From positions 110,170 to 174,169 of the forward strand of contig JAQUAI010000004.1 of NCBI GenBank assembly GCA_028687335.1: 64,000 nt of DNA, given 5' to 3'. This document shows, one piece after another, positions 8,338 to 17,136 of this stretch. Within the stretch, counting starts at the first letter, position 1; each line of letters begins with the position of its first letter. The stretch is from Gallionella sp. (GTDB lineage: Bacteria; Pseudomonadota; Gammaproteobacteria; Burkholderiales; Gallionellaceae). The notes beneath the pieces were generated by a model. The model ran no database searches. It saw only the letters and a program-made list of their open reading frames with translations, and was not told where the DNA came from. The position numbers and the translations under genes were made by a program.

Positions 8338-11064
8338 ATGAACGCACCAGAAAAATCTAGCCACACCCCCATGATGCAGCAGTACCTGCGCATCAAAGCG
8401 GAACACACCGACAAGTTGCTGTTCTACCGCATGGGCGATTTCTACGAATTGTTCATGGACGATGCCGTGCGCGTCGCCAAACTGCTCGACATCACGCTAA
8501 CCCAACGCGGCGCATCCAACGGCAACCCGATCAAGATGGCGGGGGTGCCATATCACGCGGCTGAGCAATACCTCGCGCGTTTGGTGAAGATGGGAGAGTC
8601 CGTTGCCATCTGCGAACAGATCGGCGATCCAGCCACCAGCAAGGGCCCGGTCGAACGCAAAGTGGTGCGCATCGTCACGCCCGGCACGGTGACCGATTCC
8701 GCCTTGTTGGAAGAGAAACGCGACAACCTACTCTTGGCGATTTCGTCACCTCCCCTGTCAAGGGGAGGCCGGGAGGGGTTAGGGTTTGAAGTTGGTTTAG
8801 CTTGGCTCAACCTCGCATCAGGGCAATTCACCCTCGCCGAAGTCGCCGCCAAACAACTGCCTGCGGAACTAGAACGTCTGCAACCTTCTGAGATTTTGGT
8901 CGCTGAGAGTGTCGCCGCACCGCAATTCAAGAACGCCGCGAACAAATCATTACCTGATTGGCACTTCGACCGCGACACCGCGCACCGTGCGCTGTGCCAA
9001 CAGTTCGCCACGCGCGACCTCGCCGGTTTTGGTTGTGATGATTTCACCGTGGGATTGGAAGCCGAAGGCGCATTGCTCGGCTATGCCAAACTCACCCAAG
9101 GCCAGAGCATCGCGCACATCCGCAACGCACAGGTTTATCACGCTGATGAGTTCGTGCGCATGGACGCCGCAACCCGTCGCAATCTAGAGATCACCCAGAC
9201 CCTGCGCGGCGAAGCTGCCCCCACCCTGCTCTCTCTGCTCGACACCTGCGCCACCAACATGGGCAGTCGTCTGTTGGCGCACTGGCTGCACCATCCGCTG
9301 CGTAACCGCACGACATTGGGCGCCAGACTAGAAGCCGTCGAACAACTAAGCGCCTTGTACCGCAACGCACACGACCACCTCAAACCCAGCGTGGACGTGG
9401 AACGTATCACCGCACGCATCGCTTTGCGCTCGGCTCGTCCGCGCGACCTGTCTGGCCTGCGCGACACATTGCTCACCTTGCCACAGCTACACAGCACATT
9501 GGCGAAGTGTGATGCCGCACTCATCAAGCGGCTAGCTAATGCACTTGATCTCTCCGAGCCCCACCAAACCGTTCGTCCTGAGTCTCACCAATCCGTTCGT
9601 CCTGAGCTTGTCGAAGGATCGGCGCGCAGCGACGGCCAGACCAGCGAGCCCATTCATGCTTCGACAAGCTCAGCACGAACGGGGGAAAAAGGTTCTGCAC
9701 AAACAGGAAATGAATTAGTCGAGTTACTGCAAAAGATGTTGAAGGCCGAGCCTTCCTCCGTCCTGCGCGAAGGCGGCGTCATCGCCGATGGTTTCGACGC
9801 AGAGTTAGACGAGCTGCGCGGCATCCAAACCAACTGCGGAGATTTCTTGTTGGAGTTGGAAGCACGCGAACGTGCGCGCACCGGCATCAACACACTGAAA
9901 GTGGAATACAACCGCGTGCATGGTTTCTACATCGAGGTGAGCATCGCGCAATCGGTGAACGTGCCAGACGACTACCGGCGCCGCCAGACCTTGAAGAACG
10001 CCGAGCGTTACATCACGCCCGAGTTGAAGACCTTCGAAGACAAAGCACTCTCTGCCAACGACCGCGCATTGGCGCGCGAGAAGATGCTTTACGAACAACT
10101 GCTGGATGCACTCGCGCCGAGCATCCCGCAACTGCAAGCTATCGCTGCCGCCATCGCCGAGTTGGACGTGCTCGCCACCTTCGCCGAACGCGCCGCCACG
10201 CTCAACTTCTGCGCACCACAGTTCAGCAACGATGCACGCATAGACATCAAGCAAGGTCGCCATCCCGTCGTCGAAGCGCAAGTGGACACCTTCACCCCGA
10301 ACGACTGCACACTCAACGACACGCGCCGCACGCTACTCATCACCGGCCCCAACATGGGTGGTAAATCGACCTACATGCGGCAAACCGCCATCATCGCGTT
10401 GCTCGCGCATGTCGGCTGCTTCGTGCCGGCACAACAAGCGGTGCTGGGCGAGATCGACCAGATATTCACGCGCATCGGCGCATCGGACGACTTAGCCTCG
10501 GGGCGTTCCACCTTCATGGTCGAGATGACCGAGGCCGCCAACATCCTGCACAACGCGACCGACAAAAGCCTAGTGCTGGTGGACGAGATCGGGCGCGGCA
10601 CCAGCACCTTCGACGGCCTCGCCCTCGCCTACGCCATCGCGCGCCACCTGCTGGAGATCAACCGCAGCTACACCTTGTTTGCCACGCACTATTTCGAACT
10701 CACACGACTAGCCGAAGAATTCAAACAACTCGCCAACGTCCACCTCGCCGCCATCGAACACCAGCACAGCATCGTCTTCTTGCACAGCGTGAACGAAGGT
10801 GCCGCCAGCCAAAGCTACGGCCTGCAAGTCGCCGCACTCGCAGGCGTGCCGAACAGTGTCATCCGCAGCGCAAAGAAACAGCTAGTGAAGTTGGAACAGA
10901 ACAGCGCCGCACAAAGTCCGCAAGGCGACCTCTTCGCCGCAGCCCCCGAAGTGCCGGAACCGGAAGAACATCCGCTGCTGTCTGCGCTGCGCGATCTGCA
11001 GCCAGATGAGATGAGTCCGAAGGAAGCGTTGGAGAGGATTTATCAGTTGAAGAAGTTAGTGTAG
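8338..11064 (+). CDS. mutS: DNA mismatch repair protein MutS, with in-frame repeat insertions
   Basis: MutS recognises mismatches and recruits MutL. The mismatch-reading motif GDFYELF is at residues 33-39, Walker A (GPNMGGKST) is near 670, and Walker B ([12 protein letters not shown]) and the FATHYFELT segment follow, so it looks catalytically complete. At 908 residues it is about 50 longer than usual. The excess maps to two places: about 12 residues near 137-148 ([14 protein letters not shown]) encoded by a GC-rich palindrome, and about 43 residues near 409-451 encoded by a dispersed-type inverted repeat (VRPELVEG ... STSSARTG). Both keep the frame and fall where family members have loops. 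The ORF ends 18 bases before a DUF3800 gene. Confidence 0.95.
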   Translation: MNAPEKSSHTPMMQQYLRIKAEHTDKLLFYRMGDFYELFMDDAVRVAKLLDITLTQRGASNGNPIKMAGVPYHAAEQYLARLVKMGESVAICEQIGDPATSKGPVERKVVRIVTPGTVTDSALLEEKRDNLLLAISSPPLSRGGREGLGFEVGLAWLNLASGQFTLAEVAAKQLPAELERLQPSEILVAESVAAPQFKNAANKSLPDWHFDRDTAHRALCQQFATRDLAGFGCDDFTVGLEAEGALLGYAKLTQGQSIAHIRNAQVYHADEFVRMDAATRRNLEITQTLRGEAAPTLLSLLDTCATNMGSRLLAHWLHHPLRNRTTLGARLEAVEQLSALYRNAHDHLKPSVDVERITARIALRSARPRDLSGLRDTLLTLPQLHSTLAKCDAALIKRLANALDLSEPHQTVRPESHQSVRPELVEGSARSDGQTSEPIHASTSSARTGEKGSAQTGNELVELLQKMLKAEPSSVLREGGVIADGFDAELDELRGIQTNCGDFLLELEARERARTGINTLKVEYNRVHGFYIEVSIAQSVNVPDDYRRRQTLKNAERYITPELKTFEDKALSANDRALAREKMLYEQLLDALAPSIPQLQAIAAAIAELDVLATFAERAATLNFCAPQFSNDARIDIKQGRHPVVEAQVDTFTPNDCTLNDTRRTLLITGPNMGGKSTYMRQTAIIALLAHVGCFVPAQQAVLGEIDQIFTRIGASDDLASGRSTFMVEMTEAANILHNATDKSLVLVDEIGRGTSTFDGLALAYAIARHLLEINRSYTLFATHYFELTRLAEEFKQLANVHLAAIEHQHSIVFLHSVNEGAASQSYGLQVAALAGVPNSVIRSAKKQLVKLEQNSAAQSPQGDLFAAAPEVPEPEEHPLLSALRDLQPDEMSPKEALERIYQLKKLV
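8749..8768. repeat. GC-rich palindromic repeat inside mutS
   Basis: CCTCCCCT (8749-8756) and AGGGGAGG (8761-8768) form a perfect 8-base inverted repeat with a 4-base loop, followed by CCGGGAGGGG. This pattern resembles a short dispersed repeat family that I know from betaproteobacterial intergenic regions. Here it lies in frame within mutS and encodes [12 protein letters not shown]. Confidence 0.75.
9562..9609. repeat. 24-base tandem duplication inside mutS
   Basis: Units 9562-9585 and 9586-9609 match at 21 of 24 positions and encode the tandem peptide HQTVRPES / HQSVRPEL. The second unit runs into the left arm of the large inverted repeat, so this looks like slippage or partial duplication of that arm after insertion. 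Confidence 0.8.
9593..9682. repeat. REP-like inverted repeat element inserted in mutS
   Basis: Left arm 9593-9614 and right arm 9661-9682 are reverse complements at 21 of 22 bases (core GAGCTTGTCGA / TCGACAAGCTC), with a 46-base centre. Elements with this core are scattered in many proteobacterial genomes. Translated, the arms give RPELVEG and STSSARTG, a recognisable signature of such elements in coding regions. Confidence 0.85.
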
Positions 11065-11082
11065 CCACTTACCAGATTAATT

Positions 11083-11910
11083 ATGGATATCTTCTTTGCC
11101 GATGACTCAACACAAAAAAGTGCCCGAGAAGGTATGGGAACTGTTGTAGCTATTGGCGGCATCTTTGTGGAGGACTCCGCATTGCGACCTCTCAATACAA
11201 GAATTGATGAGATTGCCTCCAAATTCGGCATACCAAAAGGAGATGAGCTCAAGTGGTCTCCTCGCAAAGGTACATGGATACACAGCAATCTACATGCCGA
11301 AGCTCGAACTGAGTGCTATTCGCAAGTCCTGCAAGCTGCGATTGAACACGAGGTGCGCGCCATAGTCATTTGTTGGGATACAGGCCAAACCACACTAAAG
11401 GGTGAAAAAGCATTTAATAAATGCGTCGACTATTTATTTGAACGCATGGCGGTTCATCTGGAAAAAAGAGATACAACAGCAATTCTCGTCGCCGATAGAC
11501 CTGGCGGCGGCAAAGATCAAGAAGAGCAGTTTCTCAGCGACTTTGTAACTCGCGTGCAGAACGGTACCGAACACGTAGTACCTGATCGCATCCTTATGAA
11601 TGTACTCACCACTCCTTCAAACCTGGTTCGCCATTTACAACTTGCCGATTTAGTAACTGGGATAACTACCGCTATGGTTTGCGGACAATACAAATACGCC
11701 GCTCCTCTCTTCGATTCAATAAGAAGCATTTTGATACAAAACCATTTTGGCTCCATTGGAGGCACAGGACTAAAGCTGTTCCCAGACCAACTTATCAATG
11801 TCTACCACCATGTCCTAAAAGAAAATACATTCTGGCGAGTCGGTGCAGGCATGGGTGTGACTTTACCCTACCCCAAGTACCCTTATGAACACGACGAATT
11901 TAAGAAATAA
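11083..11910 (+). CDS. DUF3800 domain-containing protein
   Basis: This 275-residue protein of the DUF3800 family has unknown biochemical function; an RNase H-like nuclease fold has been suggested for the family. The acidic start (MDIFFADDST), the central ILVADRPGGGKDQEE segment and the LQLADLVTGIT motif fit the family pattern of conserved acidic residues. The gene is visibly more AT-rich than mutS upstream and has its own short flanks. With the family's frequent presence in variable regions, this suggests horizontal acquisition. No partner genes of a known defence system are adjacent. Confidence 0.75.
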   Translation: MDIFFADDSTQKSAREGMGTVVAIGGIFVEDSALRPLNTRIDEIASKFGIPKGDELKWSPRKGTWIHSNLHAEARTECYSQVLQAAIEHEVRAIVICWDTGQTTLKGEKAFNKCVDYLFERMAVHLEKRDTTAILVADRPGGGKDQEEQFLSDFVTRVQNGTEHVVPDRILMNVLTTPSNLVRHLQLADLVTGITTAMVCGQYKYAAPLFDSIRSILIQNHFGSIGGTGLKLFPDQLINVYHHVLKENTFWRVGAGMGVTLPYPKYPYEHDEFKK

Positions 11911-11995
11911 TAATTGAAGGATTCAGCTTCGCATTTCCTTCGCCCCCCTCACTCCAAAGCTCTAAGCGCTACAAATACTTATCAAGGAATATCAG

Positions 11996-12436
11996 ATGAT
12001 CGAAAGTTCGCTTCCCGAAATCCAAAGCGTGTCCGTCGCCATCCGCGATGCGGTCGCCCCCGTATTTTTGTTGACGGGTGTTGGCTCTATCCTCTCTGTG
12101 CTGGTGAACCGACTTGGCCGAGCGATCGACCGTGCTCGTGTGCTTCACACTATGAATGAAGACCAGCGTGCCAAGCATGTGGATGAGTTCGAGATCATTG
12201 TGCGGCGCACTGCTTGGATTCGCAGGTCTATCGGGCTGATCACGCTGGCGGCATTGAGTGTGTGTACGTCTATCGCATCACTCTTCGTCGAGGTGAAGAT
12301 GGGCTTGAATATGCCGGACATCGTCGCCGGTACGTTCTTCGCAGCCATGTTCTTTCTCATTCTGGGCTTGCTGTGCTTCTTGCGAGAGATCTCTTTGGCT
12401 TCAAGAGAGTTGAGCTTCTTGAACAAGTTGAATTAG
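11996..12436 (+). CDS. DUF2721 family membrane protein
   Basis: This 146-residue inner-membrane protein has the DUF2721 pattern: an N-terminal hydrophobic helix (AVAPVFLLTGVGSILSVL), a conserved LVNRLGRAIDRARVL segment, a charged loop (residues about 55-78), and two closely spaced C-terminal hydrophobic helices. The function is unknown. It lies alone, convergent with the DUF3301 gene, with a hairpin between them. Confidence 0.8.
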   Translation: MIESSLPEIQSVSVAIRDAVAPVFLLTGVGSILSVLVNRLGRAIDRARVLHTMNEDQRAKHVDEFEIIVRRTAWIRRSIGLITLAALSVCTSIASLFVEVKMGLNMPDIVAGTFFAAMFFLILGLLCFLREISLASRELSFLNKLN

Positions 12437-12448
12437 TCCGCAAAATGA

Positions 12449-12471
12449 CGCCCACTTGAACAATGTGGGCG
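12449..12471. terminator. Hairpin between convergent genes (DUF2721 / DUF3301)
   Basis: CGCCCAC (12449-12455) and GTGGGCG (12465-12471) form a 7-base stem with a 9-base loop in the 39-base space between two converging stop codons. The T-tract is weak on both sides, so it is at best a modest terminator. Confidence 0.5.
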
Positions 12472-12475
12472 CTTA

Positions 12476-12793
12476 TCACTCCAATATCTGATAAGGCTCC
12501 ATCGTCACCGATTCGACGCGCTCACCGAGCATGATGATCTCCCCTTCTCTTCGGCTGTTTCCCGTTTCGGTGAATTCGAAGCGATAGGTGCGGCGCAGTA
12601 TGCGGCGGCCAGATGAGTCGCGATCAAGCGCGAGGCTGGTGCTGGCGACGGTGTCATCTAGAAATTGCAGTTCTTCTTTGGCGCAAGCGCGTCTGCTCGC
12701 ATCACGTGCGATCTCCAAGATGCGGATGCTGTGTAGCCAGTACCATCCCAAGGCGATGATGACCAGCAATGCGAATAAGCTCAAGATGTCCAT
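12476..12793 (-). CDS. DUF3301 domain-containing protein
   Basis: This 105-residue protein has one N-terminal membrane helix (residues about 3-22, LSLFALLVIIALGWYWL), followed by a cytoplasmic region with RAC and LQFLDDTVA, then RRTYRFEFTETGNSRREGEI. That order is the DUF3301 signature. The biochemical role is unknown. It is monocistronic and convergent with the DUF2721 gene. Confidence 0.8.
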   Translation of the reverse strand: MDILSLFALLVIIALGWYWLHSIRILEIARDASRRACAKEELQFLDDTVASTSLALDRDSSGRRILRRTYRFEFTETGNSRREGEIIMLGERVESVTMEPYQILE

Positions 12794-12907
12794 TTTGGTT
12801 TGCTATCTAACGGGGGCTGGATTCTAACTTGCCGTTGAACTATGGGCTCATTTAGGGACGCGATGAAGCATAGCCCTTCTCCATATAACTGCTAGACTCC
12901 GGCACTT

Positions 12908-13498
12908 ATGGATATCGCAAAGATTTCCTATCAGCTTGAGCACTCCGGCTACATTGTTCTAGCCAAGCCGCTGGCGGAGGGACTGCTGGCTGACTTATTC
13001 GTGCGCTGTCACGATGACAACTCCACTCGCTTCCATGCTGCCCAAGTTGGGCGTGGTGCGGGCAAGCAGCTCAGTGGGATGCGTGGTGATGTCATCAATT
13101 GGCTCGATGCCTCCAACGATACCGATCAAGCCTATCTCGCGTGTATGGAGTTGTTGCGTTTGGGATTGAATGAGTCGGTATTTTTGGGGTTGTTTGATTA
13201 CGAATGCCATTACGCGATCTATGGCGAAGGCGAGGGTTACGCCAAGCATTCGGATGTGTTGCAAGGCCAGAAGAATCGCATTCTCACAACGGTGTTGTAT
13301 TTGAATGAAGATTGGCATGCGCCCGATGGCGGCGAGTTGGTGGTGTTTGAAGCTTCAGGGAAAACTGTGGTTACCACGGTGAATCCAACTTTTGGCACGA
13401 TGATTATTTTCTTGAGCGAGTCTTTTCCGCATGAGGTGCTGCTCTCACGCGCCACACGCCGCAGCATCGCTGGCTGGTTTCGCGTAAGCGGAAGTTGA
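12908..13498 (+). CDS. 2OG-Fe(II) oxygenase family protein
   Basis: This 196-residue oxygenase has a jelly-roll fold typical of the prolyl-4-hydroxylase-like group. The iron triad is readable as His and Asp in YAKHSDVL (near 117-119) and His in SFPHEVL (near 176); the Arg in RRSIAGWFR (about ten residues later) would bind 2-oxoglutarate. No signal peptide is seen, so it should be cytoplasmic. The substrate is unknown; neighbours are small proteins of unknown function. Proteins of this kind modify ribosomal or other cellular proteins in some bacteria, but nothing here shows that. Confidence 0.82.
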   Translation: MDIAKISYQLEHSGYIVLAKPLAEGLLADLFVRCHDDNSTRFHAAQVGRGAGKQLSGMRGDVINWLDASNDTDQAYLACMELLRLGLNESVFLGLFDYECHYAIYGEGEGYAKHSDVLQGQKNRILTTVLYLNEDWHAPDGGELVVFEASGKTVVTTVNPTFGTMIIFLSESFPHEVLLSRATRRSIAGWFRVSGS

Positions 13499-13501
13499 GC
13501 G

Positions 13502-13693
13502 TCAGGAAATTGGGGCAAACCTCGGCACGAACTCCCCCTCGTGTTGCACCAGTTCAAAGAAAACTTGTTTGGGTCTGGCCCAGATCATGCCGTTTTCAGA
13601 TTGGTAGATCATCATGATGACCGTCGGGTCTGATTCCAGTTTGGCTTCACAAACGATCTCGTAGATACCACCTTTGTAGTGTCGATATTTCAT
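13502..13693 (-). CDS. DUF1653 domain-containing small protein
   Basis: This 63-residue protein starts MKYRHYKGGIYEIVCEA and contains MMIYQSENGMIWARPKQVFFE and VPRFAPI, the characteristic DUF1653 layout. The frame is open further upstream into mtnA, but the chosen ATG has GAGGAA 8 bases before it and begins at the conserved YRHYKG block. The function is unknown. It is convergent with the oxygenase gene, whose stop lies three bases away, and follows mtnA on the same strand. Confidence 0.82.
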   Translation of the reverse strand: MKYRHYKGGIYEIVCEAKLESDPTVIMMIYQSENGMIWARPKQVFFELVQHEGEFVPRFAPIS

Positions 13694-13757
13694 TGTTTGC
13701 GTTCCTCGTCTGGTTGCGGCTTGCCTCACAAAATACGACGACTTCCAGTTCTTAAAT

Positions 13758-14816
13758 CTAGGCGAATAAGCGGCGCAGCTGTTCCGCATCGGGGTGATGT
13801 ATTACACCCTTTTCTGTAATCAGCCCAGTAACCAATTCCGCTGGGGTGACATCAAATGCGGGGTTGCGTATCGTCACTCCCGCTGCGGCCCAGTGATAGT
13901 CGCGGAAGCCTTTGACTTCCTCGGTGGAGCGCTCTTCGATGGGAATGTCTTTACCCGTGGCAATAGTCATATCGATAGTCGATAACGGGCAAGCGACATA
14001 AAACGGAATGTTATGCCGCTGGGCTAGTACCGCCACCATGTAAGTCCCAATCTTGTTCGCCACATCGCCGTTGGCAGCAACGCGATCCGTCCCCACCACT
14101 ACAGCGTCGATTTCCCCTTGCGCCATCAGGTGTCCGGCCATATTGTCAGTAATGAGTGTTACGGGAATATTTTCCTGCACCATTTCCCATGCGGTCAAAC
14201 GCGCCCCTTGTAAAAAGGGACGTGTCTCGTCTGCGATAACCGAGATTTTTTTACCGCTTTCCACAGCAGAACGGAACACGCCAAGTGCAGTACCCCACCC
14301 TGCTGTGGCCAGCGCGCCCGCATTGCAATGCGTCAAGACGCGCGCACCGTCTTGCAGCAAAGCAGCGCCATGCGCGCCCATGGCTTTGTTGATGCGAACG
14401 TCTTCGGCCAGAATTTCGTGCGCTTCGGTTAGCAAGTGCTGAGCTATCTGCTGCTGCGTTTGCGTAGCCACAGATTCCCAAACTTTACGCATGCGCTGCA
14501 ATGCCCAGAACAGATTTACCGCCGTTGGGCGACTTGCCGCAAGCACGGCAAAACCAGCTTCCATACCTTGCTTGAAGTCAGCCTTCTCATCATTCCCTTC
14601 GCCCTTAGCGCGTTGGGATAATTTCAATGCCTCCAGTGCCACGCCATATGCCGCCGCCACGCCAATCGCCGGTGCACCACGCACCACCATGCTGCGTATA
14701 CCCTCGGCCACCGAGGCCGCTGTGTAGTAGCTTAAATACTCAAAAGCGGCAGGCAGAATGCGCTGATCGATCATCTCAAGCCGGTTGTTGAACCAACGCA
14801 GGGTTTCGATTTTCAT
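13758..14816 (-). CDS. mtnA: S-methyl-5-thioribose-1-phosphate isomerase
   Basis: MtnA isomerises methylthioribose-1-phosphate to the ribulose form in methionine salvage. Conserved elements are SMVVRGAPAIGVAAAYG, the active-site Cys in VLTHCNAGALATAGWGTALG, and the catalytic Asp in VVGTDRVAANGDVANKIGTY. The start at MKIETLRWFNN is preferred over an upstream ATG because it matches the family N-terminus and gives 352 residues, the usual size. It begins nine bases after the rfbD stop on the same strand. No other mtn genes are in the window, so the rest of the salvage pathway must be elsewhere. Confidence 0.93.
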   Translation of the reverse strand: MKIETLRWFNNRLEMIDQRILPAAFEYLSYYTAASVAEGIRSMVVRGAPAIGVAAAYGVALEALKLSQRAKGEGNDEKADFKQGMEAGFAVLAASRPTAVNLFWALQRMRKVWESVATQTQQQIAQHLLTEAHEILAEDVRINKAMGAHGAALLQDGARVLTHCNAGALATAGWGTALGVFRSAVESGKKISVIADETRPFLQGARLTAWEMVQENIPVTLITDNMAGHLMAQGEIDAVVVGTDRVAANGDVANKIGTYMVAVLAQRHNIPFYVACPLSTIDMTIATGKDIPIEERSTEEVKGFRDYHWAAAGVTIRNPAFDVTPAELVTGLITEKGVIHHPDAEQLRRLFA

Positions 14817-14824
14817 ATCGTCAC

Positions 14825-15715
14825 TCAGTTGTTTTTCAGCGCTTGCATACACAGCGCCAAATTGGCTTGCCAATCTCCCGCTGCCAGACCAAAAGTTTGG
14901 GTAAGTTTATTGTTGGACATCACGGAGTTTTGCGGACGGGCTGCCGGAGTGGGATACTCCGCCGAGGTAATAGGGTGCAATACGGGCGAGTTGGACAATT
15001 CAGCCAAGCGCAATATCTCGGCAGTAAAGCCACACCAAGACACACTTCCCGACGAGGTAAGTTGATACGCACCGGACACTTCAGCTCTCCGGTCGGCATC
15101 GGCTTTCGGTGCGTAGAGCTGCGCCAGTATTTGCGCGGGAATTTCGGCCAGCGTGCGGCTCCATGTTGGCGCACCGATTTGATCGTCAACTACGCGCAAT
15201 TGATCGCGTTCTTTGGCCAAGCGCAGCATAGTCAGCAAAAAGTTTTTTCCGCGCGCGCCGTATACCCAACTAGTGCGGAATATCAGGTGATTGCAGCCAG
15301 ACGAGCGGATGGCCTGTTCACCCATCAGCTTGCTCTTGCCGTACACGCCCAGCGGATTGGGTGTGTCATCTTCCTGATAAGCACCTTGTTTACTACCATC
15401 GAAAATATAGTCGGTGGAGTAATGCAGCAGTAATGCCCCCAGTTTTTTGGCTTCTTCCGCCATCACGGCGGGTGAGGAGGCATTCACGGCCATCGCAATC
15501 TCCGGTTCAGTCTCCGCTTTATCTACCGCAGTATAGGCAGCAGGATTGACGATGATGTCCGGGCGAATCTCCCGAATCGCGGCTCGCACAGCATTCGCAT
15601 CACGTAAATCGAGTGCCGCGCTGTCAACCGCGATGACTTGCCCGAGCGAGGTCAGCGTGCGTTGCAACTCCCAACCGACTTGCCCATTCTTACCCGTGAG
15701 CAGTATTTTTTTCAC
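14825..15715 (-). CDS. rfbD: dTDP-4-dehydrorhamnose reductase
   Basis: This enzyme carries out the last step of dTDP-L-rhamnose synthesis, NADPH-dependent reduction of dTDP-4-keto-rhamnose. The short-chain-dehydrogenase-type Rossmann motif (LLTGKNGQVGWEL) is at residues 4-16, and the catalytic Tyr/Lys pair is in GVYGKSKLMGE, with STDYIFDG before it. The 296-residue length is normal. Its start overlaps the rfbC stop by four bases, marking the rfbB-A-C-D operon. Confidence 0.95.
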   Translation of the reverse strand: MKKILLTGKNGQVGWELQRTLTSLGQVIAVDSAALDLRDANAVRAAIREIRPDIIVNPAAYTAVDKAETEPEIAMAVNASSPAVMAEEAKKLGALLLHYSTDYIFDGSKQGAYQEDDTPNPLGVYGKSKLMGEQAIRSSGCNHLIFRTSWVYGARGKNFLLTMLRLAKERDQLRVVDDQIGAPTWSRTLAEIPAQILAQLYAPKADADRRAEVSGAYQLTSSGSVSWCGFTAEILRLAELSNSPVLHPITSAEYPTPAARPQNSVMSNNKLTQTFGLAAGDWQANLALCMQALKNN

Positions 15716-16260
15716 TCAAACACCTCAGCATCTTTGAACCGAATTCCCGCTTGGTCTTTCGCAGCCAGTAGTGGGGTTGCGCCATCCAACTGCCAGTCGA
15801 TGTTCAGATCAGGATCGTTCCATAAAATAGAACGCTCGTGTTCGGGTGCCCAGTAGTCGGTCGTCTTGTAAAGAAACTCAGCCGTTTCGCTCAATACGAC
15901 GAAGCCGTGCGCGAAGCCAGGAGGGACCCATAACATGCGTTTGTTGTCTGCGCTGAGTCGAATGGTGATGGCTTTGCCAAACGTGGGGGAACTTTTTCGA
16001 ATGTCGACGACGACATCCAGCACTTCGCCTTGTACGGCACGCACTAGCTTACCCTGCGCTTGTTTGATCTGGTAATGCAAGCCGCGCAGTACATGGCGTG
16101 CCGACTTGGAGTGGTTGTCTTGAACGAAGGGGGTGGTGATGCCGGTCAGTTCGGCAAAGCGCTTGGCGTTGAAGCTTTCGTAGAAGAAGCCGCGTGCATC
16201 GCCGAACACTTTGGGTTCGACGATGAGGACATCGGGTATGTCTGTTGGGATGAGGTTCAT
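15712..16260 (-). CDS. rfbC: dTDP-4-dehydrorhamnose 3,5-epimerase
   Basis: This cupin-fold epimerase acts on C3 and C5 of dTDP-4-keto-6-deoxyglucose. Conserved segments include DARGFFYESFN, the active-site His in VLRGLHYQ, VDIRKSSPTFGK and WVPPGFAHGFVVLS. The 182 residues are typical. It lies between rfbA (3-base gap) and rfbD (4-base overlap), so it is translated as part of the rhamnose operon. Confidence 0.95.
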   Translation of the reverse strand: MNLIPTDIPDVLIVEPKVFGDARGFFYESFNAKRFAELTGITTPFVQDNHSKSARHVLRGLHYQIKQAQGKLVRAVQGEVLDVVVDIRKSSPTFGKAITIRLSADNKRMLWVPPGFAHGFVVLSETAEFLYKTTDYWAPEHERSILWNDPDLNIDWQLDGATPLLAAKDQAGIRFKDAEVFE

Positions 16261-16263
16261 CTC

Positions 16264-17136
16264 TTAGCTCTTTTCTTGTAGCAGGCGTTGCAGGTATTGG
16301 CCGTAGCCATTTTTGGCCAGTGGTGCGATGAGTTTTTTGAGTTGGTCGGTGTTGATGTAGCCGCGTGAGTAGGCGATTTCTTCGGGGCAGGCGATCTTTA
16401 AGCCTTGGCGTTTTTCTAAGGTCTGGATGAACAGGGAGGCTTCCAGTAGGGATTCGTGAGTACCGGTATCCAGCCAGGCGTAGCCGCGTCCCATGACTTG
16501 TACGTCAAGTTTGCCGCGCTCCAGATAGATTTGGTTGACGGTGGTGATTTCGAGTTCGCCGCGTGCGGAGGGTTTGATGGTTTTGGCGATTTCAACAACG
16601 TCGTTGTCGTAGAAGTACAGGCCGGTGACGGCGTAGTTGGATTTGGGGTGCTTGGGTTTTTCTTCGATGCTTAAGGCGCGGCCAGTTGCGTCGAAGTCGA
16701 CGACGCCGTAGCGCTCAGGGTCGAGGACGTGGTAGGCAAACACGGTGCCGCCTTGTTGTTTGTTAGCGGCATCTTTGAGGAGTTCTTCCATGCCGTGTCC
16801 GTAGAAGATGTTGTCACCCAGTACGAGTGCGCAAGGTTCTTTGCCGATGAATTCTTCGCCGATGATGAAGGCTTGGGCTAAGCCGTCGGGTGAGGGTTGG
16901 ACGGCATAGCTGATGTTGACTCCCCATTGGCTGCCGTCACTCAGCAGTTGTTCGAAGCGCGGGGTGTCTTGGGGGGTGGAGATGATGAGGATGTCGCGTA
17001 TTCCCGCCAGCATGAGTATGGACAGGGGATAGTAGATCATCGGTTTGTCATACACCGGCAGGAGTTGTTTGGAGACGGCTTGTGTCACAGGGTATAGACG
17101 GGTGCCGGAGCCTCCGGCCAAGATGATGCCTTTCAT
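16264..17136 (-). CDS. rfbA: Glucose-1-phosphate thymidylyltransferase
   Basis: This enzyme makes dTDP-glucose from dTTP and glucose-1-phosphate, the first step to dTDP-rhamnose. The N-terminal nucleotide-binding motif ([18 protein letters not shown]) fixes the start, which overlaps the rfbB stop (ATGA) and has AAAGGA upstream. [12 protein letters not shown] and [11 protein letters not shown] are catalytic and metal-binding segments. The 290-residue product matches RmlA of the short type. Confidence 0.95.
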   Translation of the reverse strand: MKGIILAGGSGTRLYPVTQAVSKQLLPVYDKPMIYYPLSILMLAGIRDILIISTPQDTPRFEQLLSDGSQWGVNISYAVQPSPDGLAQAFIIGEEFIGKEPCALVLGDNIFYGHGMEELLKDAANKQQGGTVFAYHVLDPERYGVVDFDATGRALSIEEKPKHPKSNYAVTGLYFYDNDVVEIAKTIKPSARGELEITTVNQIYLERGKLDVQVMGRGYAWLDTGTHESLLEASLFIQTLEKRQGLKIACPEEIAYSRGYINTDQLKKLIAPLAKNGYGQYLQRLLQEKS

